A stretch of DNA of 17,228 nt from JAAXTT01 sp964530215 (GTDB lineage: Bacteria > Bacillota > Desulfotomaculia > Desulfotomaculales > Desulfocucumaceae): NCBI GenBank assembly GCA_964530215.1, contig CAZHAJ010000026.1:1-17228 (forward strand), written 5' to 3'. A program made the translations under genes and the position numbers. The notes beneath the pieces are model-generated. The model saw only the letters and a list, made by a program, of their open reading frames with translations, was not told the origin of the DNA and ran no database searches. Positions 1 through 6,541 of this stretch are shown here, piece after piece. Numbering within the stretch: position 1 is the first letter of the stretch; every line of letters begins with the position of its first letter.

Positions 1-1670
1 TCTCTTTCTTTGTCCATGCTCAACGATAAGTGAATTATAAAAGTCGAACCTTCCCCCGGAGTGCTGAAAACCTGGATTTGTCCTCCCAGCATGTCTATGA
101 GATTTTTGACAATGGACAATCCCAATCCGGAACCCCCGAAACGTCGATTTATACTGATATCTCCTTGAGTGAAAGGCTCAAAAAGATTTTGTATTTGTTC
201 TTCGGTCATACCTATACCGGTATCTTTTATTGAAAAAGACAAATGATATTTATCATTTTCTTTGGCTATAAGTCGGATGTCTAAAGAAACTTCTCCTTTA
301 TTGGTAAATTTTGCAGCATTATTTAAAATATTGAGGAGTATCTGCTCGATTCGTTTTGAATCACCGAAAAACCAATTGGGAACAAGGGGATCTTTGGATA
401 TTTTAAATCCTATTTCCTGCTCTTCGATTTTGTAGGACACGATATTTACAACGTTCTGTATAACCTGGTCCATGCTAAAAGAAGTAGTCTCCAACTCGAC
501 TTTTCCCGCTTCAATTTTGGAAAAATCTAAAATGTCGTTAATTATGCTGAGCATATTGGTGGATGCTTGGGCAATCCTATCTGTATACATCTTTTGAGTC
601 AAAGTGAGGTTGGTTTTTTTTAGAAGATAAGACATTCCCGTAATTGCATTAAGGGGAGTTCGAATCTCATGAGACATCCTTGCCATAAAACTGGATTTAA
701 AGTCGTTGGCTTCATCTGCCTCTTGTTTTGCTTTTTCCAAGTCCATCTGAATAAGTTTTCTCTTGGCAACTTCTTTCCTTAAGCGAACTATCCAATAAAA
801 TGAAACCGCTATTACCACAGCCATGAAGGCACCAATAATTGAAACAGTCCGAATGAAAGGTCCGTAGTCTGTATCTTGTTCCAAATCAATCCACTTATTA
901 TTTATAGCAATTTTTTCTTCCTCGGTAATGGTACCCAAAGCTTTATTAAAAATGCTCACTAACTCAGGCCAGTCTTTACGAACAGCAAAATATAATGCCT
1001 GCTGTTTTTCAGCTTCGAATGCGGTAAACTTTAAATTTGTCAGCCCGTTTGAACGAATTATATAGTTCGTTGTGGCCAGATTTCCCACAAAGGCTTTCTC
1101 CGAGCCATTTGCTACTGCCGTAAGGGCATTTTCAACCGAGTCATACAAACTTATATTTATTTTAGGGTTAGACAATAAGTAGCTGTGATGCGAACTGTTT
1201 CGCTGCACAGCTACAGTTAAACCTTCTAAGTCTGCAATACCGGAAATATCAGTATCAGAATCTCTTGTTACAATAACCCTTTTAAAGTAATAATATGGTT
1301 CGGAAAAAAGAAAATACTTCTCCCTTTCATCAGTTTTGGATATTGCAGGTAGCACATCTATATCACCGGACAAAGCTTTATCATAGGCTTCGGGCCAGCT
1401 CAGATCATTTACAATTTCAAATTGAATACCGGTTCTTTCGCTGATTAATGAAAGATAATCAGCAGCAATACCTTTGTACCCACCGTCCCTATCAATGAAC
1501 TCAAAGGGCACAAAACCCGGATCCACACCGAGCCTGATTATAGGATGATTATCAACAAAAGAAATCTCGTCCTGGGTTAAACTAATTTCGGCACTCACCG
1601 CATGGCAGGGAGCAGTGGTGATTGCGGTAACGCATAAAAATGCAAACACTAAGGCAATAAGCTTTCTCAT
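1..1670 (-). CDS. Transporter-type sensor histidine kinase (3' end beyond window)
   Basis: The frame is open from the ATG at 1668-1670 to the window edge, giving 556 residues without a stop. The start follows AGGAGAG at a 6-7 base distance. Order of domains: signal peptide (residues 1-24, ending PCHA); a family-3 solute-binding domain (about 35-265); one membrane helix (about 273-294) followed by a basic coiled linker; a HisKA domain with the H-box FMARMSHEIRTPLNAI and phosphoacceptor His334; then an HATPase domain with an N-box near 440-455, DTGIGM near 484 and GLGLSIVKN near 510. This is a kinase that senses a small extracytoplasmic ligand directly. The final residues in view run past the G2 box, so the protein is near its end or continues into a receiver or Hpt domain outside the window. 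Ligand and response regulator cannot be told. Confidence 0.93.
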   Translation of the reverse strand, partial: MRKLIALVFAFLCVTAITTAPCHAVSAEISLTQDEISFVDNHPIIRLGVDPGFVPFEFIDRDGGYKGIAADYLSLISERTGIQFEIVNDLSWPEAYDKALSGDIDVLPAISKTDEREKYFLFSEPYYYFKRVIVTRDSDTDISGIADLEGLTVAVQRNSSHHSYLLSNPKINISLYDSVENALTAVANGSEKAFVGNLATTNYIIRSNGLTNLKFTAFEAEKQQALYFAVRKDWPELVSIFNKALGTITEEEKIAINNKWIDLEQDTDYGPFIRTVSIIGAFMAVVIAVSFYWIVRLRKEVAKRKLIQMDLEKAKQEADEANDFKSSFMARMSHEIRTPLNAITGMSYLLKKTNLTLTQKMYTDRIAQASTNMLSIINDILDFSKIEAGKVELETTSFSMDQVIQNVVNIVSYKIEEQEIGFKISKDPLVPNWFFGDSKRIEQILLNILNNAAKFTNKGEVSLDIRLIAKENDKYHLSFSIKDTGIGMTEEQIQNLFEPFTQGDISINRRFGGSGLGLSIVKNLIDMLGGQIQVFSTPGEGSTFIIHLSLSMDKER

Positions 1671-1686
1671 AAATATCTCTCCTTCA

Positions 1687-1828
1687 ATACCCTGCGGTAT
1701 CTGCCCTGCCCCTTGGTTATGACAAGATTTGGTTTTTATATATAGGTATAAATAAAACAAGAGACCATCGTCTGGTAAATATTTAAAAAAATTACCGAAG
1801 GGAAGAGATCTCTTGTGAACTCATTATA
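1687..1828 (-). promoter_or_regulatory. Structured 5' leader and promoter of the sensor kinase
   Basis: Reading the minus strand, a TATAAT -10 box lies at 1828-1823 with no good -35. The RNA would start near 1816 with ACAAGAGA (1816-1809), which pairs with TCTCTTGT at 1764-1757; TTTTATTT follows at once, so the element looks like an intrinsic terminator. Inside it GGTAA (1796-1792) can pair with TTACC (1778-1774). The 5' arm also lies in a 12-base palindrome (1803-1814), offering an alternative fold. A second hairpin, ATACC-GCAG-GGTAT (1700-1687), abuts the Shine-Dalgarno. The geometry suggests attenuation; I recognise no known riboswitch class. Confidence 0.35.
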
Positions 1829-1872
1829 CTACAGAATTAGACAATAGTTTACAATAATTTCATATAAGTGCT

Positions 1873-1913
1873 TTCAAAAAACAAGCCCCGGATTTCTCCA
1901 ATCCGGGGCTTGT
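1873..1913 (-). terminator. Rho-independent terminator after the 33-residue peptide
   Basis: A 13-bp perfect stem (1881-1893 with 1901-1913, core AAGCCCCGGAT) has a 7-base loop. On the minus strand it is followed by GTTTTTTG. It ends the small peptide gene at 1926-2027 and separates it from the kinase. Confidence 0.88.
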
Positions 1914-1925
1914 GACTCTATTTGG

Positions 1926-2027
1926 TTAACCGTTATTTTCACCGTAAGGTAATGAAAGCACCAGCAATATCAAAACCAAAAAAAGGATAAAACTCCCGTC
2001 AAATCTGCTGCCATTATACCCACTCAT
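1926..2027 (-). CDS. 33-residue single-helix peptide (YjcZ-like composition)
   Basis: The short reading frame ATG (2025-2027) to TAA (1926-1928) encodes 33 residues. AGGAGGT at 2036-2042 sits 8 bases before the ATG, and a strong terminator follows the stop; together these make a real gene likely despite its size. The N-terminus is Gly/Ser/Asn rich (MSGYNGSRFDG), followed by one hydrophobic helix (about 12-27) and a short polar tail. This layout resembles the YjcZ-type small sporulation peptides of Firmicutes, but the similarity is one of composition and length only. It could follow the CBO0543-like gene in the same transcript, since 77 bases separate them and no terminator is seen between. 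Confidence 0.68.
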   Translation of the reverse strand: MSGYNGSRFDGSFILFLVLILLVLSLPYGENNG

Positions 2028-2104
2028 TATATTAGACCTCCTGTTAGTCAGCTTTTTAATACAAGATATTCAATTTCTGGGAAGAAGGTTCTAAAGGACA
2101 GATA

Positions 2105-2563
2105 TTAGTTTTTATTAACACTTATAATGCTTTTTCTGATAAAGAGTAAGGTTATCCAAGTTAGTGTGCTAAAAACAATTAGATTTATAAAAAAACTGGC
2201 CAGCCAGTGCCAGTGTTCGTAGCAGGCAGCCCCTGAGTAAACTATCATAATCTCCATTGCTATATAAGATAAAGAAAAGACAAGTACGTGGACCATCTGA
2301 AGCCATTTATCCAAAGGAACAAGCTGCACAAATAAAGTGCCCATGGTAAAAACCGGTCCCCACTTGTAAAAAATAGAACAACCTGCCCAAGAAATTATGA
2401 CGTCATGGAAGTGATACAAATTCAATTGGCCTCCTCCCCAGTCCACCAGTGTTGCCAATAGTACCGAAATCAATCCCCCTGCCGTATTAACCCTTAATGA
2501 CTTAAAGTCAATAAAAATAAAAAATAAGATCCAGGAAAATATGAAAGTAACAACCCACGGCAC
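2105..2563 (-). CDS. Multi-pass membrane protein, CBO0543-like family
   Basis: The 152-residue protein is almost wholly hydrophobic, with four to five predicted membrane helices (about 2-18, 28-42, 65-82, 88-108 and 122-143). His/Trp-rich turns are present (NLYHFHDVIISW and YEHWHW). The pattern and length fit the CBO0543 family of uncharacterised membrane proteins common in spore-forming Firmicutes; no catalytic motif is evident. I take GTG at 2563 as the start, because GAGGAGGTGA lies 6 bases upstream; the ATG at 2565 is out of frame. Function unknown; family assignment is from recognition of overall layout and is tentative. Confidence 0.75.
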   Translation of the reverse strand: MPWVVTFIFSWILFFIFIDFKSLRVNTAGGLISVLLATLVDWGGGQLNLYHFHDVIISWAGCSIFYKWGPVFTMGTLFVQLVPLDKWLQMVHVLVFSLSYIAMEIMIVYSGAACYEHWHWLASFFINLIVFSTLTWITLLFIRKSIISVNKN

Positions 2564-2641
2564 ATTTGTTCACCTCCTCTAGCATATAATGCTCTACATG
2601 TATCTCTCTAATTCAAAGCTTGACTTAAAATGCATAAATTT

Positions 2642-2683
2642 AAAAAAGCAAAGCCCCTAATAAGAAGGCTTTGCTTTTTAAAA
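2642..2683 (-). terminator. Terminator, likely bidirectional
   Basis: Inverted repeat with arms AAAAAGCAAAGCC and GGCTTTGCTTTTT around an 11-base loop. T-runs follow on both strands. It lies just past the stop of the small minus-strand gene ending at 2687 and insulates the membrane-protein gene. Confidence 0.8.
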
Positions 2684-2686
2684 TAA

Positions 2687-2827
2687 TTACCAATCTACAA
2701 CATCCAAATACTTCCAAACATTATCAGTGTAACAAATAGTCAAATTTAGTTTTTCTGGAAAGACTAGTCTCCATCCTCCGCTAGCTGTAATAGAAGATTC
2801 GTAGTAGACCAACAAACTATCTGACAT
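2687..2827 (-). CDS. 46-residue protein of unknown function
   Basis: The frame can be opened at GTG 2869 (60 residues) or ATG 2827 (46 residues). I prefer the ATG because GGTAGGTG lies 5 bases upstream of it, while the GTG has no Shine-Dalgarno; a TTGACA at 2876-2871 could then belong to a promoter. The sequence begins MSDSLLVYYESSITASGG and ends in an aromatic and acidic tail (VWKYLDVVDW). There is no signal peptide, membrane helix or known motif. The strong terminator directly after the stop supports a transcribed unit. The gene call is moderate to weak. Confidence 0.42.
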   Translation of the reverse strand: MSDSLLVYYESSITASGGWRLVFPEKLNLTICYTDNVWKYLDVVDW

Positions 2828-3063
2828 ACTTACACCTACCAGTCTTATTTTTTGGATAGAAATTCTCACCTGTCAATTGTTTTACCTTCTCACTTTGACT
2901 AAAAACATCATTAGGCGCACCAAAACTGCTTTATTACTGATTGAAAAAAATTTCTAAGAATACAGAGGTCAGAAAGTCACAAGCCTGAATTTTAAAATTA
3001 AATTTAAACAGAACCTTAAGAAATATGTTATTCCAAACTAACAATATTATTACAGGATTCCCA
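2828..3063. other. AT-rich intergenic stretch, no gene seen
   Basis: This separates a minus-strand and a plus-strand gene, so it should hold promoters for both. Apart from the TTGACA at 2876-2871 (minus strand) I see no hairpin, convincing reading frame or repeat. Confidence 0.5.
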
Positions 3064-3093
3064 GCTAAATTGTCGAATGCTAAATTGTTGAAT
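3064..3093 (+). promoter_or_regulatory. Tandem 15-bp repeat containing Spo0A-box-like sites
   Basis: Two abutting 15-bp units, GCTAAATTGTCGAAT (3064-3078) and GCTAAATTGTTGAAT (3079-3093), differ at one base. The first contains an exact TGTCGAA 0A box; the second has TGTTGAA, one mismatch. They lie 33-62 bases before the ATG of the 71-residue gene. The Spo0A consensus is established knowledge; that Spo0A binds here is inference. Confidence 0.5.
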
Positions 3094-3125
3094 CTGGATA
3101 ATTTATAATATTGGAGGGATTTATT

Positions 3126-3341
3126 ATGATGGATTTTGACTTCAAAGAAGCATATGTCCGAAATAGTGCTATGGTAGCCGAAGAATCAAACAAGCGTTTA
3201 AATGAATTAAAAGAAGCGGGCAATAACAATTTCAGTGATATTTTGAATGTAATGATAAACAGCTCAATTATTACAACTGCTCAGGTTTTAGAAGAATACC
3301 ATACCGCACTTATGAAACACCTTTCCCAGAAAGGGCTCTAA
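3126..3341 (+). CDS. 71-residue helical protein of unknown function, possibly Spo0A-controlled
   Basis: I choose ATG 3126 because GGAGGG (3113-3118) precedes it by 7 bases; the frame opens at TTG 3111, but that codon lies inside the Shine-Dalgarno region. The product starts MMDFDFKEAYVRNSAMVAEE and has no signal peptide or membrane helix. It looks like two or three amphipathic helices with many Glu, Asn and Ala residues. I do not recognise a family. The upstream pair of 0A-box-like repeats suggests expression linked to entry into sporulation. It is followed by another small gene on the same strand, separated by an apparent promoter. Confidence 0.72.
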   Translation: MMDFDFKEAYVRNSAMVAEESNKRLNELKEAGNNNFSDILNVMINSSIITTAQVLEEYHTALMKHLSQKGL

Positions 3342-3377
3342 TCTTCTAGATAAAACTCGAATATTGACTACTATTGT

Positions 3378-3386
3378 TGGTATAAT
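3378..3386 (+). promoter_or_regulatory. Extended -10 promoter for the 60-residue protein
   Basis: TGG-TATAAT (3378-3386) is an extended -10 element, followed by a T-rich leader to the Shine-Dalgarno at 3453. The nearby TTGACT (3364-3369) is only 11 bases away and so is not a normal -35. Confidence 0.4.
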
Positions 3387-3466
3387 TGGTTTTTTTTTCA
3401 AAGGAAAAGGATAAGTTATGTCTAATAATTGTACCAGTAGTTATTTATTACTGGAGGAGTGAGAAC

Positions 3467-3649
3467 TTGCACGAACTGCAATTGATTTTGGAAGATATTA
3501 GGAATCAACTGACGGTGGTCAAGGGTTTTGTTCAACTGCAAAAGAATAATGACCCAGTTATTGACGAATTAATCTGCAACCCGATAAATAATGCTGACGA
3601 TCTTACCCGGGAAGCATTGCAAATAATAAAGATATCAAAAATACTCTAA
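3467..3649 (+). CDS. 60-residue HisKA/Spo0B-like helix protein lacking the phosphoacceptor histidine
   Basis: The preferred start is TTG 3467, 7 bases after GGAGGAG (3453-3459); the upstream in-frame region (from 3386) has no ribosome binding site. Residues 8-22 (LEDIRNQLTVVKGFV) closely resemble the H-box helix of sporulation kinases (H-E-I-R-N-P-L-T-x-I-K-G-F) and the SPOB_a helix (H-D-x-x-N), with Glu9 where the phosphorylated His should be. The rest is a short loop and a second helix, as expected for a helical hairpin. There is no ATPase domain. It could therefore bind a kinase or Spo0F/Spo0B-type partner without accepting phosphate. The similarity is seen in the sequence; the role is inference. 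It is not Sda by sequence. Confidence 0.65.
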   Translation: MHELQLILEDIRNQLTVVKGFVQLQKNNDPVIDELICNPINNADDLTREALQIIKISKIL

Positions 3650-3692
3650 GAACTAAAATGACCCAGGCAAAGGAATAAAGGGATCTCACCGG

Positions 3693-3721
3693 TTGTTAAA
3701 AATAATTGGGGCAGTTATAAT
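3693..3721 (+). promoter_or_regulatory. SigA-type promoter of the membrane-anchored unknown
   Basis: TTGTTA (3693-3698) and TATAAT (3716-3721) are separated by exactly 17 bases. The predicted transcript start near 3728 gives a 36-base leader. Confidence 0.6.
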
Positions 3722-3763
3722 AGCATTGTATATCTTTTAACAATTCTGCAAAGGTGATTATTT

Positions 3764-4141
3764 ATGACAATAAAAAAGGATATCATTGCTATTATAGTGG
3801 GTTTGATTATTTCTATTGTGCTATTTGGATCCATCTATACAGTAAAAATTTCCGCTCCGGACAATGCCGTTGTATACGTGGACCAAGAAACTGAAATATA
3901 TTACGCTCCTCCGTATATTGATAATGCACCAGATGGACAGACGGGAATTAACACCAATAATTTAAAAGCATTCACTTTAAATGAGGTTCGCGAACTAAAC
4001 TACACACCAGATAAAAACAGTGTGGAACGAGGTTATTTTAAGCAGCAATACAGATCTTTGACCAGCTACTTATTGGAAAAAATAGGATTGAGAAAACCAT
4101 TGCCTACTAGATGGACACCAAACGGAGAATGGAACTGGTAG
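3764..4141 (+). CDS. Membrane-anchored extracytoplasmic protein of unknown function
   Basis: The 125-residue protein starts at an ATG preceded by AAAGGTG. Residues 1-5 are basic and polar (MTIKK), followed by an uncleaved-looking membrane helix at about 6-27. The remaining hundred residues should be outside the membrane. They include a Val/Tyr-rich stretch (VVYVDQETEIYYAPPYI, about 36-52), a Gly/Asn-rich linker, an Arg/Tyr-rich helical part (about 84-112) and an aromatic C-terminus ending GEWNW. There is no lipobox, sortase motif or catalytic signature. It has its own promoter and a terminator at 4261-4300. I do not recognise the family. Confidence 0.82.
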   Translation: MTIKKDIIAIIVGLIISIVLFGSIYTVKISAPDNAVVYVDQETEIYYAPPYIDNAPDGQTGINTNNLKAFTLNEVRELNYTPDKNSVERGYFKQQYRSLTSYLLEKIGLRKPLPTRWTPNGEWNW

Positions 4142-4260
4142 GAAGTAAGCTCAAATACATGTTGGGGCAAGGAGAAGGATTGAGGAATACAAAAGTCCGA
4201 ATTCAGAAGCCATAATTTTAAAAAATCTAGAACTAAAATTTACTCATTTAGTAGTAAAAT

Positions 4261-4300
4261 AAGAAGCGGTGGTTGACTTATATGACAACCATCGCTTCTT
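4261..4300. terminator. Bidirectional terminator between converging genes
   Basis: Arms AAGAAGCGGTGGTTG (4261-4275) and CAACCATCGCTTCTT (4286-4300) pair with one G-T wobble around a 10-base loop. It serves the plus-strand gene ending at 4141 and the minus-strand gene ending at 4337. Confidence 0.82.
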
Positions 4301-4336
4301 TAATCCCCTGTATATTATATTTTAGTTACTGTGTTA

Positions 4337-5068
4337 TTATACTTTACTGCCTTGATACACTCTGGACTTTGATAATTCAAACATATGCTCTCTCACATTA
4401 AGACTTTTGGACATAACAATCATCTCTCCATCTTCCAGAGGAAGACCGTCTTTAGGGTTGGGCCCTATTTGCTCAACCAACCACTCCTTCAGCATCTGCA
4501 ATCCCCCTAAGTTTTCGGGAAATCCACCCCAAAGGTCCCAGACTCTAAAATACACAATAAAATGCAATCTATAAACATTGGCAATTCTGTCTTTTCTTAT
4601 TTTCACATCAATAAGCCTCAAACATGGCTGGGATTTACCGTCTACCAAGTCTTCCGGTTTTGCTATCTCAACACATGATTTGACGTGTCCAAAACCATGC
4701 TCTTTAAAATTGTTAATGATATGATCTATCTGAAGGCAAATACGCTCCCCATAGGTGTATTTTTGCCCTTCCTCTTTACCCGGACCCAAAATATATGTCT
4801 GGAAGTATTCCTCAATCCTGTCAATTGTGGTGGGAGGTGCTATACTAAGTCCCGGTGGTATTTCATCGCAGAGAGGCCTTAACCCCGGGTGTCTTATGCG
4901 GCAGCAAGCAAAATCAAATTCTCTTCTAATCTGTCCCGGATAACTTCCCCATTCCACCGGATACTCATAGGCATCTATTTCCCATAATTTTTTTTGCAGC
5001 TGAAACCACGCATCCGGTAAATTATGGGCATCTATAAAGATGGGATTAAGATATTCAATATTGTCCAC
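4337..5068 (-). CDS. Thymidylate synthase (ThyA)-superfamily protein
   Basis: The longest frame begins at ATG 5092 (251 residues), but GTG 5068 (243 residues) has GGAGG at a 9-base distance and is the better start; the ATGs sit directly on AAGGA. In 251-residue numbering, the block YFRVWDLWGGFPENLGG (181-197) reproduces the spacing of the ThyA signature R-S-x-D with G at +4, P at +6 and N at +8 from the Asp (Arg183, Asp186, Asn194). Cys157 in QPCLRLID is the candidate nucleophile. The layout resembles the methanogen-type branch. The usual HxY nucleotide-binding motif near the C-terminus is not evident. It may make dTMP or modify another pyrimidine; substrate and cofactor are open. Confidence 0.72.
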   Translation of the reverse strand: MDNIEYLNPIFIDAHNLPDAWFQLQKKLWEIDAYEYPVEWGSYPGQIRREFDFACCRIRHPGLRPLCDEIPPGLSIAPPTTIDRIEEYFQTYILGPGKEEGQKYTYGERICLQIDHIINNFKEHGFGHVKSCVEIAKPEDLVDGKSQPCLRLIDVKIRKDRIANVYRLHFIVYFRVWDLWGGFPENLGGLQMLKEWLVEQIGPNPKDGLPLEDGEMIVMSKSLNVREHMFELSKSRVYQGSKV

Positions 5069-5175
5069 TGGATCATTCCTCCGCTCCATCATTCCTTACG
5101 TTTATAATAATATATTTTCTATATCAAACAGTCTAATCCTTTTTTCAAAAAGCTTAGTTTTAATGATTCAACAAC

Positions 5176-5457
5176 TCATAGCAATTCTGTCTTGATAGCG
5201 GTTATTTCCACAGTACCCTGCTGCTCAATAAATCGTATTACCGAAGACAACATTTGATGAGCATGAGCTGATTCGTTAGTTATGCAGGTCATCCCTATGA
5301 CAGACAGCTTCCACTGGTCCTGCTTATCTATCTCTGCCACAGCTACATTAAATTTTATTTTAATCTTATCCAGAAGGCTTTTTAGAATTCTTCTTTTACA
5401 TTTTAAAGAGCTAGCATCCGATAAAAACAACTCCAAGGTTAAAACACCTATCACCAT
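5176..5457 (-). CDS. DUF503 family protein (YlxP-like)
   Basis: This 93-residue protein matches the DUF503/YlxP family over its whole length: a starting strand MVIGVLTLELFL, the S-L-K-x-K-R-R-I-L-K-S-L motif (17-28), F-N-V-A-V-A-E (36-42), and the closing V-I-R-F-I-E strand-helix region. The family is small, ferredoxin-like in fold, and elsewhere lies with rbfA/infB; its molecular role is not established. Here it is away from that locus. ATG at 5457 follows AGGTGA. It precedes the ThyA-like gene by about 110-130 bases on the same strand, with no terminator seen. Confidence 0.9.
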   Translation of the reverse strand: MVIGVLTLELFLSDASSLKCKRRILKSLLDKIKIKFNVAVAEIDKQDQWKLSVIGMTCITNESAHAHQMLSSVIRFIEQQGTVEITAIKTELL

Positions 5458-5485
5458 TCTTATTCACCTAACCATTAATTTTCTG

Positions 5486-5491
5486 TATAAT
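5486..5491 (+). promoter_or_regulatory. -10 box for the PspC-domain gene
   Basis: TATAAT at 5486-5491, with a poor -35 candidate (TTCACC, 5463-5468) 17 bases upstream. The leader to the start codon is about 30 bases. Confidence 0.4.
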
Positions 5492-5526
5492 AATACTAAA
5501 TCATCTTCAAAGAGGGAGTGTTTTTT

Positions 5527-5730
5527 TTGGCAAGACAGATAAAACGTCTCTACCGCTCCGGTTCAAACCGCATGATTGCTGGAGTATGTGGAGGAATAGC
5601 TGAATATTTCAATATAGAGCCTTCCTTGGTTCGAGTCATATATGTGATTATATCAGTTTTTTCTGCAGCTTTTCCAGGAATTATTATTTACCTTGCGGCG
5701 TGGATCATTATGCCTGATGAATTATCCTAA
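5527..5730 (+). CDS. PspC-domain membrane protein
   Basis: The compact 67-residue protein consists of one PspC domain: a basic start (KRLYRS, residues 6-11), the hallmark RMIAGVCGGIAEYFNIEPSL (15-34), then a membrane region ending in W-I-I-M-P. PspC proteins act in envelope-stress responses or as small membrane regulators; the exact role of stand-alone single-domain versions is not fixed. The start is TTG 5527, 8 bases after AGGGAG; GTG 5518 lies within the Shine-Dalgarno. Its last 9 bases overlap the end of the converging amidase gene. Confidence 0.88.
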   Translation: MARQIKRLYRSGSNRMIAGVCGGIAEYFNIEPSLVRVIYVIISVFSAAFPGIIIYLAAWIIMPDELS

Positions 5731-6384
5731 TTTTGAGCAATGAATATTTATCCCTGCTGCAATCTTTTCGGCCAATAAATCCTGATACTTATGATCAGTC
5801 AGCTTACTTCTTTCAATGGGGTTACTGAGAAATCCCAACTCTATTAATATTGAAACACAGTGAGAATTTTCCAACACAAAATAATCACTGGGTTTTGGAT
5901 ATCTGTGGGTCATTTGGGGTATTGTCAGCAATTGGTCCTGAACTTCCTCAGCCAACGCTCTGCTGCGTTCCGACCTTGGACTGTAAAATACCTCTGCGCC
6001 GCTGCAGCTATCAAGTCGAACACCATTAACATGAATGCTTATGAATAGGTCGGCATTATTAGCTTTAGCTATATCCAGTCTTTTGCCCAGCTCCAGTCTC
6101 TGTGATTTTTCACCATCAACTCTTTCAGCCAAACCAGCGTCATTGTTTCGGGTCATTACCACTGTGGCACCATGTTTTTCCAATAGCTTCCTTACCTTCA
6201 AGCTTACCTGCAGATTAATATTCTTCTCCATTGTCCCATCTTTAATTGTGCCGGGATCATAACCCCCGTGACCGGGATCTAAAACTATTATATAGCCTTT
6301 TAAATCTCCCTGTTTTGCATAGCAGCAGGGAGCCATACAAATAACCAGCAGGATAAATAATATAAAGACTGATATTTTTTTCAT
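5722..6384 (-). CDS. cwlD: N-acetylmuramoyl-L-alanine amidase, CwlD-like
   Basis: This is an Amidase_3 family zinc hydrolase that cuts the amide bond between N-acetylmuramic acid and L-alanine in peptidoglycan. A signal peptide (1-23, ending CYA) exports the 220-residue protein. Zinc ligands are His39 (in LDPGHGG), Glu53 (MEKNI) and His118 (SIHVN); Glu182 in LIELGFLSN is the catalytic acid. There is no cell-wall-binding or SH3 domain, and length and order agree with CwlD, which makes muramic-delta-lactam in the spore cortex. Assignment to CwlD rather than another single-domain amidase rests on this and on similarity around SGAEVFYSP. GGAGGGTG precedes the ATG. Confidence 0.9.
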   Translation of the reverse strand: MKKISVFILFILLVICMAPCCYAKQGDLKGYIIVLDPGHGGYDPGTIKDGTMEKNINLQVSLKVRKLLEKHGATVVMTRNNDAGLAERVDGEKSQRLELGKRLDIAKANNADLFISIHVNGVRLDSCSGAEVFYSPRSERSRALAEEVQDQLLTIPQMTHRYPKPSDYFVLENSHCVSILIELGFLSNPIERSKLTDHKYQDLLAEKIAAGINIHCSKLG

Positions 6385-6505
6385 TTTTCACCCTCCATCC
6401 AACAGTCTGTTATACACTTCGCATTCTATATTATCTCTGTAAATGAAAATATAATAAGAGGAAATATTCTTTGTTTTTCTGCTCTACATCCTTTCATGCT
6501 GCTGT

Positions 6506-6513
6506 GATATAAT
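6506..6513 (+). promoter_or_regulatory. Extended -10 of the 25-residue peptide gene
   Basis: TGA-TATAAT (TG at 6505-6506, TATAAT at 6508-6513) lies about 28 bases before the ATG at 6542. No good -35 box is present, as is common for extended -10 promoters. Confidence 0.45.
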
Positions 6514-6541
6514 GTTTAAAAAGTAAAAGAGGGATAAAATT

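Noticed and set aside
30..233. Plus-strand reading frame of 67 codons
   Set aside because: It lies antisense to the ATPase domain of the sensor kinase, whose motifs are unmistakable on the minus strand.
3104..3109. TATAAT directly before the 71-residue gene
   Set aside because: It ends only 3 bases before the Shine-Dalgarno, so a transcript from it would lose the ribosome binding site; the true promoter is probably further upstream.
4159..4215. 18-codon frame after the membrane-anchored protein
   Set aside because: No properly spaced Shine-Dalgarno and no sequence features; not supportable.
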